From contig DVLH01000293.1 in NCBI GenBank assembly GCA_018715585.1, positions 1 to 10,485 of the forward strand: a DNA stretch of 10,485 nucleotides, written 5' to 3'. The stretch is from Candidatus Aphodomonas merdavium (lineage in GTDB: Bacteria > Bacillota > Clostridia > Christensenellales > Aristaeellaceae). The position numbers were made by a program, and so were the translations under genes. Below are positions 7,453 to 10,485 of this stretch, in pieces. The notes below the pieces were generated by a model. The model was not told the origin of the DNA. It was given only the letters and a program-made list of their open reading frames with translations, and ran no database searches. How positions within the stretch are numbered: position 1 is the stretch's first letter; the number at the start of each line of letters is the position of its first letter.

Positions 7453-8315
7453 CCTTTGATGGCTCCGGCCACCATGCCGGAGACGATTTGCTTGTTGAAG
7501 AAGATGAACAGCAGCAGTGGGGGAATCGTAATAAGCATGACGTCGGCAAAGAGGAGGTTGTAGTCGCTCGTATACTTTCCGCTGAAGTTATAAAGCGTCT
7601 GCTGCACGGTGATGTTGCGCGTGCCGGGCAAGAAGTACATGGGGTTGACGAAATCGTTAAAGATGTTGATGGTGGAAAGGACGATGACCGTTGCGGTCAC
7701 CGGCCGTAGCAAGGGCATGATGATGCGGAAATAAACCCCCCAGGATCCGCAGCCGTCAATGACGGCCGCTTCGTCGATTTCGCGAGGGATGGAGCCCATA
7801 AAGCCGCGGTAGAGGATGCAGGAGAAGGAGCAGTTCAGCGCGACTTCAATGAGCACCATGCCATGGAGCGTTTTATAAATGCCGATGGTCTGCATCACCC
7901 AGATGGTGGGCACGATGGCCGGAGGGATCATCAGGCCCGTCAGGAGCACGAAGTTGGAAATGGTGGCCAGCTTATCGCGCCTGCGCTGGAGGATAAACCC
8001 TGCCATAGAGCAGACGAGGATCATCAGCAAAAGCGAAAACGCGGTGATGAGGATTGAGTTTTTAAACGCGACCAGCAATGCATAGCGGTTGGCTGTGATG
8101 ACCTCGCGGTAGTTTTCAACAATTTGTAGCGAAGAAGGCCAGCTGATGTTCATCAATCCCGCTTCCCGCTTTGTCTTGAACGAGTTGATAAGCACAAAGT
8201 AGAAGGGAATAACATACAGCAGCAGCGCGAGCAACAGTGCAACCACTTCAAAAAGGTTGAAATACGCGGGCCGCTTTTGCCCGTTGACAGCGTGCATGGC
8301 ATGCTTTTCTTTCAT
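7449..8315 (-). CDS. Carbohydrate ABC transporter permease 2 (CUT1, MalG/UgpE-like)
   Basis: A 288-residue inner subunit of a sugar importer. Hydrophobic helices are visible at about residues 22-44, 82-110, 117-142, 150-168, 206-225 and 255-273. The EAA loop that docks onto the ATPase is at 179-204 (EIDEAAVIDGCGSWGVYFRIIMPLLRP region), with the conserved Glu-Ala-Ala, Gly and Pro residues. The length and the closing motif (IVSGMVAGAIKG) are those of MalG-type permeases. The start at 8315 is supported by an ideal SD, AAGGAGGT, 6 bases upstream and inside the end of permease 1, whose stop overlaps this ATG by 4 bases. A second Met at residue 7 is possible but lacks such a site. It should pair with permease 1 as a heterodimer and take substrate from the binding protein upstream. 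The substrate is inferred to be a rhamnose-containing glycoside, because the rhamnosidase is in the same operon. Confidence 0.93.
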   Translation of the reverse strand: MKEKHAMHAVNGQKRPAYFNLFEVVALLLALLLYVIPFYFVLINSFKTKREAGLMNISWPSSLQIVENYREVITANRYALLVAFKNSILITAFSLLLMILVCSMAGFILQRRRDKLATISNFVLLTGLMIPPAIVPTIWVMQTIGIYKTLHGMVLIEVALNCSFSCILYRGFMGSIPREIDEAAVIDGCGSWGVYFRIIMPLLRPVTATVIVLSTINIFNDFVNPMYFLPGTRNITVQQTLYNFSGKYTSDYNLLFADVMLITIPPLLLFIFFNKQIVSGMVAGAIKG

Positions 8316-9205
8316 AGGTCCACCTCCTTGCGCGTGATGTAGAAATACAGCGGGAAAGCAAGCAGGCAGATCAACAGCAGCATCAGCACGTTTCCGAGCG
8401 TTGCCAGTCCGTAATAGCCGGCACAGTATTGCTTATAGATGACGGAGGCAAGCAGGTCTGTATAGAACCCTGGGCCGCCTTTTGTCGTCACCCAGACGAG
8501 GTCAAATGTGCGAAGCCCCCCGATGAATGCAAGAATGATGACGGAGTTGCGTGCGGGACGGCAAAGCGGCAGCGTGATGTGCACAAACTTATCCCATGTG
8601 TTGCCGCCGTCGATGGAAAGCGCTTCGTAGTATTGCTCGGGAATGGACAAGATGCCGGAGATGTAGATGACCGTCGCGATGCCGACGCCTTTCCAAACGT
8701 CGATGCCGATGATGGAATATAGCGCGATGTTTACATTCCCGAGCCAGTCCGGGCCGGTAATGCCCAGCGCGCCCAGCGCGGCGTTGATCAGCCCGCGCGT
8801 GGGATGCATCAGCGATTTAAACGTCAAGCCGACGGCCAGCGTGGAAATCAGGTTGGGGAAAAACAGGATGGACCGCAGGATATGGCGCGATTTAAGCATC
8901 GCGGAAGAGAGGATTGCGCCCAAGAATAATCCGAGCACAACCTTGAACGCGCAGGTGAGGACGGAATAAATGAGCGAGTTTTTAAAGCTGATGCGCAGCG
9001 AGATTTCGCGAAAAAACATGCGAAGGTTATCCAGTCCCGTAAACTCCCAATCCGTCAACGTCCATGTCGTCAGCGAGAAGAAAAAACTCATCAGCGTCGG
9101 CACGAGGAAAAGCACAAAGAAAATGACGCCGACGGGCACAAGGAACCATGGCGAGTAGAGTTTTTTCATTGTTTTTGTCAATTGCAAGGCCCCCTTGATG
9201 CGCAT
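8312..9205 (-). CDS. Carbohydrate ABC transporter permease 1 (CUT1, MalF/UgpA-like)
   Basis: A permease of up to 297 residues, partner of permease 2. Helices are visible at about residues 22-44, 76-102, 110-131, 158-184, 218-236 and 268-291. The EAA loop lies at 190-217 (EQYYEALSIDGGNTW, then FVHITLPLCRP), and GGPG at 243-246 is the usual loop motif of MalF-like proteins. The start is uncertain. The ATG at 9205 has no SD before it. An AAGGGGG at 9190-9196 is 8 bases before an in-frame TTG (9181-9179, residue 9) and about 20 bases before the Met at residue 13 (9169), which begins the familiar basic KKLYSPW segment. I give the longest form, but the TTG start is at least as likely. The gene lies downstream of the binding-protein gene after a hairpin-bearing gap, and its stop overlaps the next ATG. 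Substrate inferred as for the operon. Confidence 0.92.
   Translation of the reverse strand: MRIKGALQLTKTMKKLYSPWFLVPVGVIFFVLFLVPTLMSFFFSLTTWTLTDWEFTGLDNLRMFFREISLRISFKNSLIYSVLTCAFKVVLGLFLGAILSSAMLKSRHILRSILFFPNLISTLAVGLTFKSLMHPTRGLINAALGALGITGPDWLGNVNIALYSIIGIDVWKGVGIATVIYISGILSIPEQYYEALSIDGGNTWDKFVHITLPLCRPARNSVIILAFIGGLRTFDLVWVTTKGGPGFYTDLLASVIYKQYCAGYYGLATLGNVLMLLLICLLAFPLYFYITRKEVDL
8322..8329 (-). promoter_or_regulatory. Strong Shine-Dalgarno site for permease 2
   Basis: The minus strand reads AAGGAGGT, a full match to the anti-SD of 16S rRNA, with a 6-base spacer to the ATG at 8315. It lies within the codons for the last residues (KEVD) of permease 1. With the ATGA overlap, it should allow both coupled and independent initiation of permease 2. 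Confidence 0.85.
9190..9196 (-). promoter_or_regulatory. Shine-Dalgarno candidate that favours a TTG start for permease 1
   Basis: The minus strand reads AAGGGGG here. It is 8 bases upstream of an in-frame TTG at 9181-9179, the spacing expected of a working site. It falls inside the gene if the ATG at 9205 is taken as the start, and that ATG has no SD of its own. This is a reason to prefer a protein 8 residues shorter. Confidence 0.5.
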
Positions 9206-9219
9206 CAGAATTTGAGGAA

Positions 9220-9239
9220 GGGCCGGCAGTTACCGGCCC
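9220..9239 (-). promoter_or_regulatory. Intercistronic GC hairpin between binding protein and permease genes
   Basis: GGGCCGG at 9220-9226 and CCGGCCC at 9233-9239 form a perfect 7-bp, all-G/C stem with a 6-base loop. It starts 19 bases after the stop of the binding-protein gene and ends 14 bases before the annotated permease ATG. No T run follows on the minus strand, so it is not a full intrinsic terminator. In maltose-type operons, structures at this place protect the upstream message from 3' decay or reduce read-through, so that binding protein is made in excess of permease. That role is inferred here. Confidence 0.65.
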
Positions 9240-9258
9240 CTCCCAGTGTGTTGCGGAA

Positions 9259-10485
9259 TTACCAACCTTCCAGACCGAGCTGTTTGGCTTGTTTTTCAGC
9301 GTCGGCGTCGTATTCTGCAGCAGCTTCTTCCGCGGTGCGAAGGCCACCCAGACATTCAATGCAGATCTGCGGCGAGTTCGGACCTTTAACGGAGGAGACG
9401 AACTCCAGCGCGGCGGTCGTCTTGCCATCCTCGAAGTATTGCATCATCTCTTGCACGCCGGCGTAAACGTCCGTCAGCTCCACGCCGTTGACGACGAAGG
9501 GGCCTTCCGGCTTGGAGGCGGCGGCATAGACTTCAATGGCTTCCTTGCTGAGGAAGTAGGAGCACCATTCCTTGGCAGTCTCAACGTTGTCGCCGTTTTT
9601 AAAGATGTAGATGGCGTTGGGCATCCAGACGGTCAGACCGTGGTTGTCGGGGTCGTCGCCAGGCTGGCCGAACACGCCGATGTTGTCCACCGCTTCTTCG
9701 CCGTAGTTGGTGTAAATATTCGTCAGAGCGTTGGTGAGCATCGGATAATGGACGCCGTCGCCGTTGACGAGCATGTCGAGCGCGAAGTCATATGTATTGG
9801 TGTTATAGTCCGCATTGAGGAATCCCTTTTGATAGACCTCTTCCATTTTTTTGAAGGAGTCGAATGCGTAGGGATCGGTGGCATATTTGGCTTTGTTGGC
9901 GTCAAAGTCGGCGGCAAAGTTGGGGTTGCCCGCCTCGACGTTGTAGTAGTCCGCCAACAGGATCAGCTGGCTGGTCCAGTCGTCCGCGAAGGAGGCGATG
10001 ACGGCCGTCTTGCCCGCATCCTTGGCCACCTGGCAGTTGGCCATCAGGTCGTCCCACGTGTGCGGCACTTCCAGGCCAAGCTCCTCGTACACCGCTTTGT
10101 TGTACAGCCAGCCGCCGGTGAAGGAGGAACCGCCGGGGATGCCGTAGACATGGCCGTCGACGGAGACGCACGGATAATAGCTGGGGGAGACGTTGGCAAT
10201 GAGCGGGTCATCCGTCAGGTCCACGAAGTATTCGGACGGATTGAGCGTCTGCAGCAGCGAGCCGGAGTTGAAATAGCACAGGTCCGCCATTTCGCCGGCA
10301 GCCAGCAGCGTGCGCACATAGTTTTCACCTTCCGCTCCGCCGGGGCGGATCTGGATTTCCAGCGCTATGCCGTAGTTTTCTTCAATCCATTTTGCGGCGG
10401 CCTCGATGCCGGCGGTGCTGGTGGCATTGTCGATCATGAATGTAAGGGTACGGGTTTCGGCGCTTGCCTGGAAGCAGAACGCCAT
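9259..10485 (-). CDS. Extracellular solute-binding protein of a carbohydrate ABC importer (5' end outside window)
   Basis: The visible 408 residues are nearly the whole of a family 1 sugar-binding protein (SBP_bac_1/8 type). The window ends exactly on an ATG, but the first residues, MAFCFQASAETRTLTF, look like the tail of a signal peptide with cleavage after ASA. The true start is therefore probably some 15 or so residues further upstream, and this Met is internal. No clear lipobox is seen, though the missing bases might change that. Typical elements are YGIPGGSSFTGGWLYNK (114-130, the hinge and ligand-facing region), YEELGLEVPHTWDDLM (133-148) and NGDGVHYPM (241-249). The C-terminal part has helices with aromatic residues, as in sugar-binding relatives. 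The mature protein is strongly acidic. It should capture the substrate outside the cell and hand it to permeases 1 and 2. The operon promoter must lie beyond the window. Confidence 0.9.
   Translation of the reverse strand: MAFCFQASAETRTLTFMIDNATSTAGIEAAAKWIEENYGIALEIQIRPGGAEGENYVRTLLAAGEMADLCYFNSGSLLQTLNPSEYFVDLTDDPLIANVSPSYYPCVSVDGHVYGIPGGSSFTGGWLYNKAVYEELGLEVPHTWDDLMANCQVAKDAGKTAVIASFADDWTSQLILLADYYNVEAGNPNFAADFDANKAKYATDPYAFDSFKKMEEVYQKGFLNADYNTNTYDFALDMLVNGDGVHYPMLTNALTNIYTNYGEEAVDNIGVFGQPGDDPDNHGLTVWMPNAIYIFKNGDNVETAKEWCSYFLSKEAIEVYAAASKPEGPFVVNGVELTDVYAGVQEMMQYFEDGKTTAALEFVSSVKGPNSPQICIECLGGLRTAEEAAAEYDADAEKQAKQLGLEGW

Overview
The window looks like a chromosomal piece from an anaerobic Firmicute of the Clostridia type, probably gut-associated. 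This is an inference from strong Shine-Dalgarno sites, tight ATGA gene overlaps, a sugar importer without its own ATPase, a DUF2207 protein with a glycine-rich tail and a moderate G+C content; there is no rRNA or other marker gene to fix the taxon. Eight protein-coding genes fill almost the whole window. Two are cut by its edges. No tRNA, rRNA, insertion sequence, phage gene, CRISPR array or replication origin is visible, and no stretch over 300 bases lacks a gene.

Left block, plus strand (1-1950): the C-terminal part of a probable MerR-family regulator with a TipAS-type ligand-binding domain, then an ABC transporter ATPase and a six-helix ABC-2 permease. The first two genes overlap by ATGA and the third follows after 3 bases. 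This is the common layout of a ligand-sensing regulator driving a two-component exporter, probably for antibiotic or toxic-compound efflux.

Middle, minus strand (2015-3649): a secreted or membrane-anchored DUF2207 protein with a signal peptide, one clear transmembrane helix and a Gly-rich tail. It converges with the exporter operon across a 64-base gap and appears to be its own transcription unit, because a strong intrinsic terminator (3704-3753) separates it from the operon upstream.

Right block, minus strand (10485 down to 3778): a five-gene carbohydrate operon, read in the order solute-binding protein (5' end outside the window), permease 1, permease 2, a URO-D superfamily protein and a cytoplasmic GH78 alpha-L-rhamnosidase. 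Three of the joints are tight: two ATGA overlaps and one 18-base gap. The fourth, between the binding protein and permease 1, carries a GC-rich hairpin that probably allows more binding protein than permease to be made. The likely job is to import a rhamnose-capped glycoside or oligosaccharide and release rhamnose from it inside the cell. The ATPase that powers the importer is not encoded here and is probably a shared MsmX/UgpC-type subunit. The URO-D protein is the least explained gene: it is not a normal heme enzyme, and its place between transporter and rhamnosidase suggests it acts on the imported substrate or its aglycone. No wholly new system is evident; that gene is the best candidate for new biology.
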